A DNA stretch of 64,000 nt, taken from assembly GCF_019209935.1 (NCBI RefSeq), contig NZ_JAHUTN010000003.1, forward strand, positions 124,001 to 188,000, in the 5' to 3' direction. Position numbers and translations under genes: made by a program. Source of the DNA: Corynebacterium sp. TAE3-ERU16. GTDB lineage: Bacteria > Actinomycetota > Actinomycetes > Mycobacteriales > Mycobacteriaceae. Of the stretch, positions 9,862 through 19,076 are shown piece by piece. The notes beneath the pieces are model-generated. The model made no database searches. It saw only the letters and a list, made by a program, of their open reading frames with translations, and had not been told where the DNA came from. The stretch's first letter is position 1, and every line of letters starts with the position of its first letter.

Positions 9862-10740
9862 TCACGAAACGGGTTCGAGGCTCTCTTCCGCGGCCGCGAT
9901 GACCGAATCTGTGAGCTTCTGCAGCAGCGGGGACTCCAGCCGCCAGTGCTGCCAGTAGAGCGGGACGATGGACACCCGCTCATCGAGCAGCACCAGCTCC
10001 CGGGAGTCGAGGTACCTGGCGGCCTGGATCTCCGGTACGAGGCCCCACCCGAGTCCGGACCTGGCCGCCTCGACGAAGCCCTCGGAGGAGGGTATCTGTG
10101 ATATGCGCCGGTGCCGCGGGGTCTGGTCAACACGGCCTGTCAAGTCTGAATCCTGGATTTTGTCATTCGGCCCGTAGCGTAACGCGGGCATGGCCGCCCA
10201 GTCCAGACGGCCGTTGACGGTGTAGGAGTCACGGAGCGAGGGGCTGGCGACGGCGCGGTAGCGCATCACCCCGAGGGGACTGACGGTGCATCCGGAGACG
10301 GGCGCGTGCTCGCGGGTGACCGCCCCCAGACAGTCACCGCGCCGGAGCAGCTTGAGCGAGTGGGCCTCATCCTCGACGCGCAACTGGAGGGTGGCGGAAT
10401 CCCACGACGCAACATCAGCGAACACGGGGGTGAACCAGGTGGCGAGGGAATCGGCGTTGATGGCGACGCTGAGGGGCACCCGCGCGATCCTCCCCCGCAA
10501 CTGTGCGTCGGTCTCCGCCTGCAGGAGGGCCATGCGACGGGCGGCCTGGGCCAGCACCTCCCCCGCGGCGGTCGCGGACGTCGGACTGGTGCGTCGGATC
10601 AGCACCCGTCCGGCCTGGGATTCAAGCGCCTTGATCCGCTGACTCACCGCCGAGGGTGTCAGGGAGAGCGCGTCAGCGGCCCCCTCGAAGGATCCTTCAT
10701 CGAGGACGGCGAGGAGTGTGGCCAGGTGAATCGGATTCAT
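9862..10740 (-). CDS. lysG: LysR-type activator of the lysine exporter (LysG/ArgP family)
   Basis: DNA-binding regulator that, in this family, senses intracellular lysine or arginine and activates lysE. The 292-residue protein has an N-terminal winged helix (residues 1-60: HLATLLAVLDEGSFEGAADALSLTPSAVSQRIKALE) and a periplasmic-binding-like effector domain. It is divergent from lysE with only 70 bases between them, the standard lysEG layout. The start ATG (10740-10738) lies six bases after a TAGAAT -10 element at 10752-10747, so its mRNA is probably leaderless or nearly so. Confidence 0.92.
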   Translation of the reverse strand: MNPIHLATLLAVLDEGSFEGAADALSLTPSAVSQRIKALESQAGRVLIRRTSPTSATAAGEVLAQAARRMALLQAETDAQLRGRIARVPLSVAINADSLATWFTPVFADVASWDSATLQLRVEDEAHSLKLLRRGDCLGAVTREHAPVSGCTVSPLGVMRYRAVASPSLRDSYTVNGRLDWAAMPALRYGPNDKIQDSDLTGRVDQTPRHRRISQIPSSEGFVEAARSGLGWGLVPEIQAARYLDSRELVLLDERVSIVPLYWQHWRLESPLLQKLTDSVIAAAEESLEPVS

Positions 10741-10810
10741 GAAGTAATTCTAACGTACATTCAAAAACTTTAACTTTTCTTAACGATCAGGTGGTGACAC
10801 GATCGGTGGC
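10741..10810. promoter_or_regulatory. lysG-lysE divergent promoter and operator region
   Basis: An AT-rich 70-base interval in an otherwise GC-rich region. On the minus strand TAGAAT (10752-10747) is a good -10 for lysG. Toward lysE the stretch has repeated TTAAC/TTCTTAAC elements near 10770-10783 that could carry the activator site. No perfect palindrome was found, so the exact LysG site is not assigned. Confidence 0.55.
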
Positions 10811-11536
10811 ATGAACATCGCGCTCCACGGATTCCTCATGGGACTGTCCCTCATCGTCGCCATCGGACCTCAGAACACTCTCCTCCTCCGACAGGGGATT
10901 CGCCGGACCGCCGTCGGGGCGGTCGTCGCCGTGTGCCTGATCTCCGAATGGATGCTCATCATCGGCTCCACCGCAGGTGTCGGTGTCATCATCGACAAGG
11001 CGCCGATCATCCTGGACGTGATGAAGTACCTCGGTTTCGTCTATCTCCTCTGGTTCGCCTTCACGTCGTTCAGGGACGCGTTCCGTCCCGGCGGCGGCAC
11101 GTTCACCCGGGACAGTCAGGATCCGGAGGTCCCCACCGGCCCCCACCCCGGGGACACCGACGGAACCGGCCCCGGAACCGGAACCGGAGAAGGTTCGGTC
11201 GCCGTGGCTGAGCGCACCGTCCGCACCACACGGACCGCACCGGCACGGACCTGGGTCAAGCCGGTTCTCGCGGCACTCGCCATGACGTGGCTCAACCCCG
11301 CCGCCTACGTCGACATCGTGGTGATGCTCGGCGGCATAGCGAACCAGTACGGCGAGATCGGACGCTGGTACTTCGCCGCCGGAGCCCTGACGGCGTCGAC
11401 CATGTGGATGCCGAGCATCGGATACGGCGCGAAGAAGCTCTCCGGCCCGCTCTCCCGCCCTGACGTGGCACGGATCGTCAACATGGCCATCGGAATCGTG
11501 ATGATCGCCATCGCCGTCCGACTGCTCCTCCACTGA
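10811..11536 (+). CDS. lysE: L-lysine/L-arginine exporter
   Basis: Inner-membrane exporter that removes excess basic amino acids. The 241-residue protein starts MNIALHGFLMGLSLIVAIGPQNTLLLRQGI, the hallmark of LysE, and has about five to six membrane helices. Between the third helix and the second half (residues about 93-140) there is a Gly/Thr/Pro-rich hydrophilic insert that looks longer than usual. The second half has the matching repeat ALAMTWLNPAAYVDIVVMLG. It is divergent from lysG and followed by a strong terminator. Confidence 0.94.
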   Translation: MNIALHGFLMGLSLIVAIGPQNTLLLRQGIRRTAVGAVVAVCLISEWMLIIGSTAGVGVIIDKAPIILDVMKYLGFVYLLWFAFTSFRDAFRPGGGTFTRDSQDPEVPTGPHPGDTDGTGPGTGTGEGSVAVAERTVRTTRTAPARTWVKPVLAALAMTWLNPAAYVDIVVMLGGIANQYGEIGRWYFAAGALTASTMWMPSIGYGAKKLSGPLSRPDVARIVNMAIGIVMIAIAVRLLLH

Positions 11537-11563
11537 GGGACACCACACGCCACGGAAGTGGTG

Positions 11564-11603
11564 CGAGGGCCCCGATCCGACTCACGCCGGATCGGGGCCC
11601 TCG
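11564..11603. terminator. Terminator after lysE, shared with the convergent aldo-keto reductase gene
   Basis: A perfect 16-bp stem: 11564-11579 pairs with 11588-11603 around an eight-base loop. The core is GGGCCCCGATCCG. It lies between the ends of two convergent genes (lysE and the reductase gene ending at 11636), so it can serve both. Confidence 0.85.
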
Positions 11604-11635
11604 GTGTGTCAGATGTCGGACAGCGTGAGGTCAGT

Positions 11636-12739
11636 TCACTTCTCCCGGGTCTTGGACTTCGTCGCCTGCGCCCAGATGTTGATCCCGGCGTCGGACGCGA
11701 TCTCGTCGATCGCCGCCAGTTCCGCACCGGTGAATGTGAGGTTCTGGGCGGCATCGATGTTCTGGTCGAGCTGTTCGACGGAGGAGGCACCGACGAGCGC
11801 CGAGGTGACCGTCTGTTCGCCGTAGCGTCCCTGCTCCCGCAGAACCCAGGACACCGCCATCTGCGCCAGGGTCTGCCCCCGCTCCTGCGCTATGTCGTTC
11901 AGTCTCCGCATCATCCGGATGTTCTCATCGCTCAGCATGTCACTCGACAACGACTTGTGCGCGGCGGCACGGGAGTCCTCGGGTACTCCGTCAAGGTAGC
12001 GGTCGGTGAGCAGGCCCTGCGCGAGCGGGGAGAACGCGATGGTCCCGACCCCGTTGTCGGCCGCGGCCTCGAGCAGGGTGTCACCGTCTTCCCCGGCCTC
12101 CTCGACCCAACGGTTCACGATGGAATAGCTGGGTTGGTTGATCAACAGCGGACACCCCTCCTCCGCCATCATCCCGGCGGCCTCGGTGAGTAGCTCCGGA
12201 CCGTAGCTGGACACGCCCACATAGAGCGCCTTACCACTGGACACGATGTCCCGCAGGGCATACACCGTCTCCTCCAACGGAGTCTCCGGATCGGGTCGGT
12301 GGTGGTAGAAGATGTCGACGTAGTCGAGCCCCATGCGATCCAGTGACTGGTCGAGTGAGGCCATCAGATACTTCCGCGACCCACCGAACCCGTAGGGACC
12401 GGGCCACATGTCCCATCCCGCCTTCGACGAGATGATCATCTCGTCCCGCAGGCCGCGGAAGTCGCGGTCGAGGATCCGGCCGAAGTTGACCTCGGCGGAA
12501 CCATTCGGCGGTCCGTAGTTGTTCGCCAGATCGAAATGGGTGACCCCCCGGTCGAAGGCACGGTGGATGATGGCCCGCTGTGTCTCGAGCGGCTTGTCAT
12601 CACCGAAGTTGTGCCACATCCCGAGGGAGACGACCGGGAGTTTCAGCCCCGAGTGCCCGACGGTCCGGTAGGGAACGCCGTCGTGGTAACGGTTCGGTGC
12701 GGGCTGATAGGTGGGTTGGACATCCGGATTGAAAGGCAT
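11636..12739 (-). CDS. Aldo/keto reductase (YghZ-like)
   Basis: NADPH-dependent oxidoreductase of the aldo-keto reductase superfamily, most like the YghZ / Kv-beta branch that reduces methylglyoxal-type aldehydes. The 367-residue protein starts MPFNPDVQPTYQPAPNRYH. The tetrad is visible: Asp and Tyr in FDLANNYGPPNGSAE, Lys in IISSKAGWDMWPGP, His in DIFYHHRPDPETP. The C-terminal IAFSPLAQGLLTDRYL loop also fits. The frame extends upstream to 12976, but the extension is Gly/Pro-rich without family likeness; I choose the ATG at 12739, with a GGAG just ahead. The physiological substrate is unknown. Confidence 0.88.
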   Translation of the reverse strand: MPFNPDVQPTYQPAPNRYHDGVPYRTVGHSGLKLPVVSLGMWHNFGDDKPLETQRAIIHRAFDRGVTHFDLANNYGPPNGSAEVNFGRILDRDFRGLRDEMIISSKAGWDMWPGPYGFGGSRKYLMASLDQSLDRMGLDYVDIFYHHRPDPETPLEETVYALRDIVSSGKALYVGVSSYGPELLTEAAGMMAEEGCPLLINQPSYSIVNRWVEEAGEDGDTLLEAAADNGVGTIAFSPLAQGLLTDRYLDGVPEDSRAAAHKSLSSDMLSDENIRMMRRLNDIAQERGQTLAQMAVSWVLREQGRYGEQTVTSALVGASSVEQLDQNIDAAQNLTFTGAELAAIDEIASDAGINIWAQATKSKTREK

Positions 12740-13115
12740 GGCTCCAGTGTGCCCGCGGTGCGGCCACTTGTCGACGTCCGGGACGGCGATGCACCCGCCA
12801 CACGGGTCGGCGGTGTCATCAATCTCACACGGAGTCGCCCAGTGCCGCGACCCAGGGGACGCTCCCCCACCTTTCACCAGCGCAACGGGGGTGACGCCCG
12901 GAGGAAAACCGATGGGGGAATCGCGGCGAAACTGTGGCGCACCACGCATCGAATCCTGTTCACCCCACCACCCCACATTCTATCCTGGCCGAAACGTGGT
13001 TTCCGACCCCGGTCGTCGTTCCCCCGGCGCCCGGACACCCCGGGAACCGGTCCGTGTGCGCCGTGGCGCGGCAGCTGACGCCACGCCACGGCGCATGAAC
13101 CGAAAGGGAGCATCC
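12740..13115. other. Divergent intergenic region with a leader hairpin before the polysaccharide lyase gene
   Basis: This 376-base region separates two divergent genes and should hold both promoters. A TATCCT-like -10 for the lyase gene lies at about 12979-12984. A perfect 12-bp inverted repeat pairs 13057-13068 (TGCGCCGTGGCG) with 13084-13095 around a 15-base loop, ending 20 bases before the lyase start and just ahead of its AAGGGAG ribosome site. It could be an RNA leader hairpin or an operator. No small gene is supported here. Confidence 0.5.
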
Positions 13116-15578
13116 ATGAATCTGACCCGACGAACATTCCTCAAGGCGTCCGCCACAGCGGGTGTGATCGCCGCGATGGGAAGCGTGTTCCGGGAGGCCG
13201 CGGCAGCCGAGATCCCGGGGCCTCTCTTCGATGAACTGCGCCAACGCTGGATCGACATCATCACCTCCAGGAATCTATTCGATGCCGATGACGCGGCGTT
13301 CGCACCGCTCATCGCGGCACTGGACCGCTCCATCGACCGGACGCTGGATGATCTCGCGACCGGCGCGGAAGCGGAGACCACGGTATTCAGGAGCAAGAAC
13401 CTGGCGGCCGAGAGGTCCCCCGACATCACCTCCACCGCCCGGAGCATCCTCGCCCTGGCCAACGGCTGGTCCATCCCCGGCTCGAGGCACTTCGGAAGCG
13501 ACGAGGTCCTGGCCGCCGCCATGGCGGCCCTCGACAGGTTCCTGACCCTGCGCTACAACCCCGATCAGTTCGAGTACGGCAACTGGTGGGACTGGGAGTC
13601 CGGGGCGGGCCGCGCCGTCGGCGACATCATGTGTCTGCTTGGCGACAAGCTGCCCGCGGACATCCTCGCCAAGGCCGCTGCGGGAATCAACCACTTCATC
13701 CCGGACCCGACCGAGCAGGAGGTCAACAAGGGAGACGCCCGCAAGACATCCACCGGCGCCAACCGGCTGGACCTCTGCCGCGCCGTGGCGTGCTCCGCGA
13801 TCGCGGTCCGGGACGAGGAACGGCTCCGAGGCGCGCTGGACGGTCTGTCCGCGACCTGGCAGTACGTGGAGACCGGCGATGGTTTCTACCGGGACGGCTC
13901 CTTCGTCCAGCACACCCACATCCCCTACACCGGCGCATACGGCAACGTCCTGATCTCCGGTCTGTCGCTCATGTTCGATCTGGTCGCGGGCACCTCCTTC
14001 GACATCAGCGAGGACGGCAAGAATCGTGTCTACTACCTCGTGGACCAGGCCTACATACCGATCATCGTCGACGGCCAGGCCATCGACGGCGTCCGTGGTC
14101 GATCCGTCTCCCGGAAGGTCGAACCCGGATCCTCGCACGGGATCTCCATCCTCACCTCCATCATCCGGCTCGCGGAGCGGGCACCCGCCGAGTATGCGGA
14201 TCGCTGGCGCGGCCTCTGCTCCGGCTGGCTCCACCGCAACACCTACAACGATTTCACCGATACGAGCAGCATGTCGCAGCTCGCTCTGGTGAACCGCGCT
14301 AAGGGCTTCCCGGCGGCCCCGGCCCTGTCTGAACCCAAGATGTTCCCCTCCATGGACCGACTGGTCCACCGCAGCGCGAACTGGACCGTGGCGGTGTCGA
14401 TGTGCTCGAAGCGGATCTCCTGGTACGAGTACGGAAATCAGGAGAATGAACTCGGTTCTCGGACCGGAAGTGGCATGCGTTACCTCATGCTCCCGGAGAA
14501 CATGGGCCAGTACGAGGACGGTTTCTGGTGCACCGTCGACTATTCGGCGCCGACCGGAACAACGGTCGATCACCGGGAGCTCAGGCGCCGCGTCGGCGAT
14601 TCCTGGGGTGTGGACACCCCGCAGAACGAATGGACCGGTGGCCTGACCAGCGGGTCACTCAGCCTCGCCGGCATGCACCTGATCGGACCAGATCTCAACG
14701 GTCTCGAGGCCCGGCGCCTCTGGCTCGGCACTGCGAATTCCGTCGTGGAGCTCGTGGGCGGTGTCACGGCACCGGACAGCCCGGCGCTGACGGTCGTCGA
14801 GCACCGCAACATGGGTGAGAACGGCAAGCCGGTGCTCACCGTCGACGGAAACCGGGTCGCCGGAGAAGCGACGGTCAAGGATCCGAAGTGGGCGCATCTC
14901 GACGGTGTCGCCGGCTACGTGTTCCTCACTGCGGGAACCGTGCGGGCGAGCATCGATGACCGTACCAACACCTGGCTGAACGTCAATCCGTTCCGTAGCA
15001 GTTACCCGGGGGCCGCTGACCCGGTCACCCGCACCTGGGCCACCATCCAGTTCGATCACGTCGGCGATTCACAGAAAGCGGGCGGCTGGATACTGCTGCC
15101 CAGGGCCAGCGCCGAGGAGACCCGCCGGATCGCCGACACACTGAACGGCTCCTCCGCGACAGCCAAGATCGAGCAGAACGATGAGCACGCCCAGGTCGTC
15201 CAGGTGGGCGATGCAACCGGCTTCGCGGTCTGGAAGCCGGGCACCTACGCCACCTGGGAGTTCGCGCAGCCCGCCGTCGTCCTGGCCGAGTACGCCGGCG
15301 ACGAGCTGACCGTCACCGCAGCCGACCCGACCCAGGAAACGGCACAGCTCACGATCAAGGTGCCCGGAGAATGGCCGGTGTCCACGGGTGAGGGCGTCAC
15401 CGTGACCGTCACACCAGCGGTGACCACACTCGTCGTGGATACCGCGGGCCTCGAAGGCGCATCCCGCAAGGTTGTCCTCCGCAGGAAGGGAACGCCGCCT
15501 TCCGGGGCCCCCTCATCAGCGGAAAACCTGAGCTCCTGGCTGGGTGACACCGGCAGCAGCTCGTTCTTCTCGTCGTAG
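13116..15578 (+). CDS. Tat-exported polysaccharide lyase family 8 (hyaluronate/chondroitin/xanthan lyase type)
   Basis: Extracellular enzyme that cleaves acidic polysaccharides by beta-elimination. The 820-residue protein begins MNLTRRTFLKASATAGVIA, a twin-arginine signal (RRTFLK) with cleavage probably after the AAAA near residue 31. The alpha-toroid domain holds the catalytic signature: the aromatic patch YGNWWDWESG near residue 152, Asn in TGANRLDLC near 214, and His and Tyr in FVQHTHIPYTGAYGN near 265-271. Beta-sandwich domains follow. The start is the ATG at 13116, with AAGGGAG five bases upstream; earlier starts in the open frame have no signal peptide. Which glycan is cut cannot be told from the sequence. 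Confidence 0.9.
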   Translation: MNLTRRTFLKASATAGVIAAMGSVFREAAAAEIPGPLFDELRQRWIDIITSRNLFDADDAAFAPLIAALDRSIDRTLDDLATGAEAETTVFRSKNLAAERSPDITSTARSILALANGWSIPGSRHFGSDEVLAAAMAALDRFLTLRYNPDQFEYGNWWDWESGAGRAVGDIMCLLGDKLPADILAKAAAGINHFIPDPTEQEVNKGDARKTSTGANRLDLCRAVACSAIAVRDEERLRGALDGLSATWQYVETGDGFYRDGSFVQHTHIPYTGAYGNVLISGLSLMFDLVAGTSFDISEDGKNRVYYLVDQAYIPIIVDGQAIDGVRGRSVSRKVEPGSSHGISILTSIIRLAERAPAEYADRWRGLCSGWLHRNTYNDFTDTSSMSQLALVNRAKGFPAAPALSEPKMFPSMDRLVHRSANWTVAVSMCSKRISWYEYGNQENELGSRTGSGMRYLMLPENMGQYEDGFWCTVDYSAPTGTTVDHRELRRRVGDSWGVDTPQNEWTGGLTSGSLSLAGMHLIGPDLNGLEARRLWLGTANSVVELVGGVTAPDSPALTVVEHRNMGENGKPVLTVDGNRVAGEATVKDPKWAHLDGVAGYVFLTAGTVRASIDDRTNTWLNVNPFRSSYPGAADPVTRTWATIQFDHVGDSQKAGGWILLPRASAEETRRIADTLNGSSATAKIEQNDEHAQVVQVGDATGFAVWKPGTYATWEFAQPAVVLAEYAGDELTVTAADPTQETAQLTIKVPGEWPVSTGEGVTVTVTPAVTTLVVDTAGLEGASRKVVLRRKGTPPSGAPSSAENLSSWLGDTGSSSFFSS

Positions 15579-15610
15579 GGACAGAGGCCGGACGGCGGTG
15601 AACACCACCA

Positions 15611-15651
15611 GAGGCCCCGTTTCCACGTGTGACACGTGGAAGCGGGGCCTC
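15611..15651. terminator. Long hairpin terminator between lyase gene and YkvI-like gene
   Basis: GAGGCCCCG plus TTTCCACGTG (15611-15629) pairs with 15633-15651 to give a 19-bp stem, with one T-G wobble, around the loop TGA. It lies between two convergent genes and can terminate both. Confidence 0.85.
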
Positions 15652-15677
15652 ATCTCACGGCACTTCCGGGGAACAGA

Positions 15678-16973
15678 TCAGTTGACGTGCGACGAACCGT
15701 GTCCGGAGGAACTGTCGTCGATGGAGAAATCGACCGAGTCATCCTCATCGAGCTGACGCTCGACCTTCTCCCGGACGGTCGCGGCCATCTCCTCCTCGTC
15801 GATGTTGGAGGCCTTCAGGCGACGGGTCAGCTCACGCTGGTGGCCCGCGGTGAACTTCCTCGACGGATCGAGCTTCCGGGTGACCAGTTCACGGATACGT
15901 TGCCGACGCTTGACCTCGTTCACGATCATGCCGCGGTCCCGTACCCAGGCGTAGACGAGGACACACATCAGTGCGACGCCGACGTAGCCGAGCAACGGAT
16001 AGAGGTAGGTGACCAGGGTACGGAAGCCCAGGAAGCTCAGGACGAATCCGGCCAGGACGGTGATGACGAAGGTGGAATTGAAGTTCTGCGGCTTGTTCAC
16101 CGTCAGTCGCCGGGTCAGGGCGTAGAACATGCCGAGCGCCGAGTTGAAGATCATGCCGTAGATCGCGACCGACATCAGGGTGCCCATGATCGGGTGCATG
16201 AGACCGACGAGCGTCAGCATCGGCATCGCGTCGTCCTTGAGCATGTCCACCTTGAGGAACAGCGAGGAGGCCACGAGGCACAGCATCAGGCCGAAGATGC
16301 CGCCACCGAGGAGACCACCGAGTCCGGCGATCCGTGCGTTGAGGTAGTAGCCGCCGATGACGATCGACATGGAGACGACGACGATCAGGGAGAATCCGAG
16401 GTAGTTCAGGGCGCCGACCCAGACGTTGGGCAGGGTGGTGCGGATCGTCGAAGCCGATTCCTCCAGGTGGGACCAGTCATCGGGTGCGGTCACGAAGGCA
16501 TAGACGGCGGCGATGAGGATGAAGAGGATGATGCCCGGGGTGATGGCACCGATGATGTTGCTCACCTTGTCCACGTCGAGCCGCCCGAGCACCAGCACGA
16601 GGACGAGCAGGATGATGGAACCGACCCAGATGGGCAGGCCGAACTGCTGGTCGAGGTTCGCGCCGGCACCGGCGAACATGACCATACCGAGGGAGAAGAT
16701 GGTCAGCATCACCGAGCCGTCGAGGAATCTGGCTGCGACCGGGTGTGCCACCTGGTCGAAGACGGCGGTGTGCTCGGTGGCCTGGTAGTAGCTGCCGAGC
16801 TGGAGGATGACCAGTCCGACGACGCACATCATCAGCGCGACGAAAACGGCTCCCCAGAGACCGGCATGACCGAACACGACGAAGAACTGGAGCACCTCCT
16901 GCCCGGATGCGAATCCGGCGCCGACGCTCAGGCCGACGAAGGCCATCGCGATTGCCATTACTCGTTTCAACAT
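15678..16973 (-). CDS. YkvI-like polytopic membrane protein
   Basis: A 431-residue integral membrane protein with about ten hydrophobic helices, beginning MLKRVMAIAMAFVGLSVGAGFASGQEVLQFF. The GAGFASGQE motif in the first helix is the mark of the YkvI family, distant relatives of amino-acid/sodium transporters of the LeuT fold. After the last helix (about residue 330) comes a charged cytoplasmic tail, Lys/Arg-rich and then Glu/Asp-rich, with predicted helical content. The ATG at 16973 is preferred over an upstream start at 17009 because a GGGAG site lies ten bases ahead and helix one then starts at once. Substrate unknown. Confidence 0.78.
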   Translation of the reverse strand: MLKRVMAIAMAFVGLSVGAGFASGQEVLQFFVVFGHAGLWGAVFVALMMCVVGLVILQLGSYYQATEHTAVFDQVAHPVAARFLDGSVMLTIFSLGMVMFAGAGANLDQQFGLPIWVGSIILLVLVLVLGRLDVDKVSNIIGAITPGIILFILIAAVYAFVTAPDDWSHLEESASTIRTTLPNVWVGALNYLGFSLIVVVSMSIVIGGYYLNARIAGLGGLLGGGIFGLMLCLVASSLFLKVDMLKDDAMPMLTLVGLMHPIMGTLMSVAIYGMIFNSALGMFYALTRRLTVNKPQNFNSTFVITVLAGFVLSFLGFRTLVTYLYPLLGYVGVALMCVLVYAWVRDRGMIVNEVKRRQRIRELVTRKLDPSRKFTAGHQRELTRRLKASNIDEEEMAATVREKVERQLDEDDSVDFSIDDSSSGHGSSHVN

Positions 16974-17353
16974 GTTGGGTGTCTCCCTCTCCGGAGAATC
17001 GTCGAACACTGTTTTTGCGGATCCACTCCCGTTGCCGGGGGATCACCACGGGAGATTCTAACGAGGTCGGGGCCGATAACCCGCATTGATCGGATCTGTG
17101 GCATGAATTCTCGCGTGCAAGGCCATTCGGAGAATCATCCCACCGAATGCGTCGGTGCTGCACAGAACCGATCGAAAATGCCCGCACAGACAGTCGGACA
17201 GGCGGGGTTCTCCGTGATGAAACAATCAACCCTCTTCAGGGGAGATCGCGGCCCGACGTATCCCCGACCGGGGCCTGACAGGTGCCGCATCACCAGCGTG
17301 ATCGGGGCGGCGCCGGATCCACCGGTTCCTCCCGGAACCCCGCCGACACGAAA
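16974..17353. other. Intergenic region upstream of the YkvI-like gene
   Basis: No coding frame is supported in this stretch. On the minus strand TAGAAT at 17060-17055 is a reasonable -10 for the YkvI-like gene. The distal part approaches the gatB terminator. Nothing else was recognised. Confidence 0.45.
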
Positions 17354-17381
17354 CCGGTGGTGCGACACGCCGCACCACCGG
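17354..17381 (-). terminator. Rho-independent terminator of gatB
   Basis: On the minus strand CCGGTGGTGCG and CGCACCACCGG form a perfect 11-bp stem with a six-base loop (17354-17364 / 17371-17381), followed by TTTCG. It lies 24 bases after the gatB stop codon. Confidence 0.85.
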
Positions 17382-17404
17382 CAGTCCCCGCGGTCAGCGC
17401 GGGA

Positions 17405-18910
17405 TCAGCGGCACTTCTCCGCGATGAGCTTATTCACCAGGGCCGGGTCGGCCTTGCCGCGGGTCGCCTTCATGACCGCGCCGACGATGGCACCACCGGC
17501 CTTGGCGTTGCCACCCCGGATCTTCTCCACGATGTCCGGATTGGCGGCGAGCGCCTCGTCGACGGCCTTCTCGATGGCTCCGTCGTCGCGGACGACCTCG
17601 AGGCCACGCGCGGCGACGACCTCATCGACGTCGCCCTCACCGGCGAGAACGCCGTCGACTGCCCGGCGGGCGAGCTTGTTGGTCAGCTTCCCCTCCCTGA
17701 CCAGGGCGGCGACATGGGCGACCTGTGCCGGGGTGATGTCGAGCTGCTCCAGCTCGGCGCCCGACTCGTTGGCCTTCTGGGTGAGGTAGGACACCCACCA
17801 GGAGCGCGCTTCCGCGGGGGTCGCGCCCTCCTCGACGGTGGCGATGATGAGATCGAGTGCGCCGGCGTTGACGAGGTCGCGCATCTCCGCGTCGGAGAGG
17901 TTCCATTCCTCGCGGATCCGGGCCTTGCGCACCCAGGGCAGCTCGGGCAGGGTCGCCCGGATCTCCTCGACCCACTCGCGCGGGGCGATCACCGGCGGGA
18001 GGTCCGGGTCGTTGAAGTAGCGGTACTCCTCGGCGGTCTCCTTGATGCGGCCGGCCGTCGTCGATCCATCCGTCTCGTGGTAGTGCCGGGTCTCCTGGCG
18101 GATGGAGCCACCGTCGGTGATGACGCGCGCCTGGCGCTGCATCTCGTAGCGCACGGCCTGTTCGACGGACTTCAGGGAGTTGATGTTCTTGGTCTCGGTG
18201 CGGGTACCGAACTCGGTCTGACCGATGGGCCGGAGGGAGAGGTTCGAGTCGACGCGCATGGAACCCTGGTCCATGCGGGCATCCGACACACCGAGTGCCT
18301 TGACCAGATCGCGGAGCGCGCTGACGTAGGCGCGGGCGACCTCCGGGGCACGTTCGCCGGCCCCCTCGATCGGCTTGGTCACGATCTCGATGAGAGGAAC
18401 GCCGGCACGGTTGCAGTCCACCAGCGAGGACGTGGCGCCCTGGATGCGGCCCTCCGCACCACCGAGGTGGGTGAGCTTTCCGGTGTCCTCCTCCATGTGG
18501 GCGCGCTCGATGTCGACGCGCCAGGTGGTTCCGTCGTCGAGGATGACGTCGAGGTAACCGTCGTACGCGATGGGCTCGTCGTACTGGGAGATCTGGTAGT
18601 TCTTCGGCTGGTCCGGGTAGAAGTAGTTCTTCCGGGCGAAGCGGGAGGACTCCGCGATCGAACAGTTGAGGGCGAGGCCGATCTTGATCGCCCACTCGAC
18701 GCCCCTGGCGTTGACGACCGGCAGTGCCCCCGGCAGCCCGAGGCTTACGGGATCGACGTTCGAGTTCGGGGCGGAACCGAAGTTCGCGGAGGACGCCGAG
18801 AACATCTTGGTCTCGGTCGCCAGCTCGACGTGCACCTCGAGCCCCATCACCGGGTCGAAGTGCGTGAGTACCTCATCGAAATCCATCAGATCATTTACCG
18901 GAGCAGTCAT
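17405..18910 (-). CDS. gatB: Aspartyl/glutamyl-tRNA amidotransferase subunit B
   Basis: Subunit of the GatCAB complex that converts Glu-tRNA(Gln) or Asp-tRNA(Asn) to the amide form. GatB binds tRNA and phosphorylates the misacylated residue. The 501-residue protein starts [15 protein letters not shown] and has [17 protein letters not shown] near residue 20, the family signature [12 protein letters not shown], and a C-terminal YqeY-like tail ([24 protein letters not shown]). The open frame goes up to 19006, but the ATG at 18910 gives the normal length. gatA and gatC lie 22 kb away, separated by the siderophore island and transporter genes. Confidence 0.95.
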   Translation of the reverse strand: MTAPVNDLMDFDEVLTHFDPVMGLEVHVELATETKMFSASSANFGSAPNSNVDPVSLGLPGALPVVNARGVEWAIKIGLALNCSIAESSRFARKNYFYPDQPKNYQISQYDEPIAYDGYLDVILDDGTTWRVDIERAHMEEDTGKLTHLGGAEGRIQGATSSLVDCNRAGVPLIEIVTKPIEGAGERAPEVARAYVSALRDLVKALGVSDARMDQGSMRVDSNLSLRPIGQTEFGTRTETKNINSLKSVEQAVRYEMQRQARVITDGGSIRQETRHYHETDGSTTAGRIKETAEEYRYFNDPDLPPVIAPREWVEEIRATLPELPWVRKARIREEWNLSDAEMRDLVNAGALDLIIATVEEGATPAEARSWWVSYLTQKANESGAELEQLDITPAQVAHVAALVREGKLTNKLARRAVDGVLAGEGDVDEVVAARGLEVVRDDGAIEKAVDEALAANPDIVEKIRGGNAKAGGAIVGAVMKATRGKADPALVNKLIAEKCR

Positions 18911-19002
18911 GGAGAACAGTGTAACGCGCGGCCCTACCATCCGTGCGCACACACTATGCCCCGCGGCCACCCGTTTCCGGGAAAACCTGCAAAATGAGAC
19001 AC

Positions 19003-19027
19003 CCACTACCGGGATTCCCGGTAGTGG
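19003..19027 (-). terminator. Hairpin terminator after the siderophore-binding protein gene
   Basis: CCACTACCGGG (19003-19013) pairs with CCCGGTAGTGG (19017-19027), an 11-bp perfect stem with loop ATT. On the minus strand it is followed after a few bases by a TTTT run. It lies 50 bases beyond the stop of the binding-protein gene and also marks the left edge of the lower-GC island. Confidence 0.75.
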
Positions 19028-19076
19028 TGGAGCTTACACCTCTGGTCAATTCAGCAGAGATTTTTTATCCGTTCAC

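Noticed and set aside
12711..13115. Upstream extension of the polysaccharide lyase frame
   Set aside because: It would bury the Tat signal peptide inside the protein; the ATG at 13116 has a clear ribosome site.
15636..17789. 717-codon open frame on the plus strand
   Set aside because: It overlaps the YkvI-like gene antisense and has the His/Asp/Glu-rich composition of a mirror frame.
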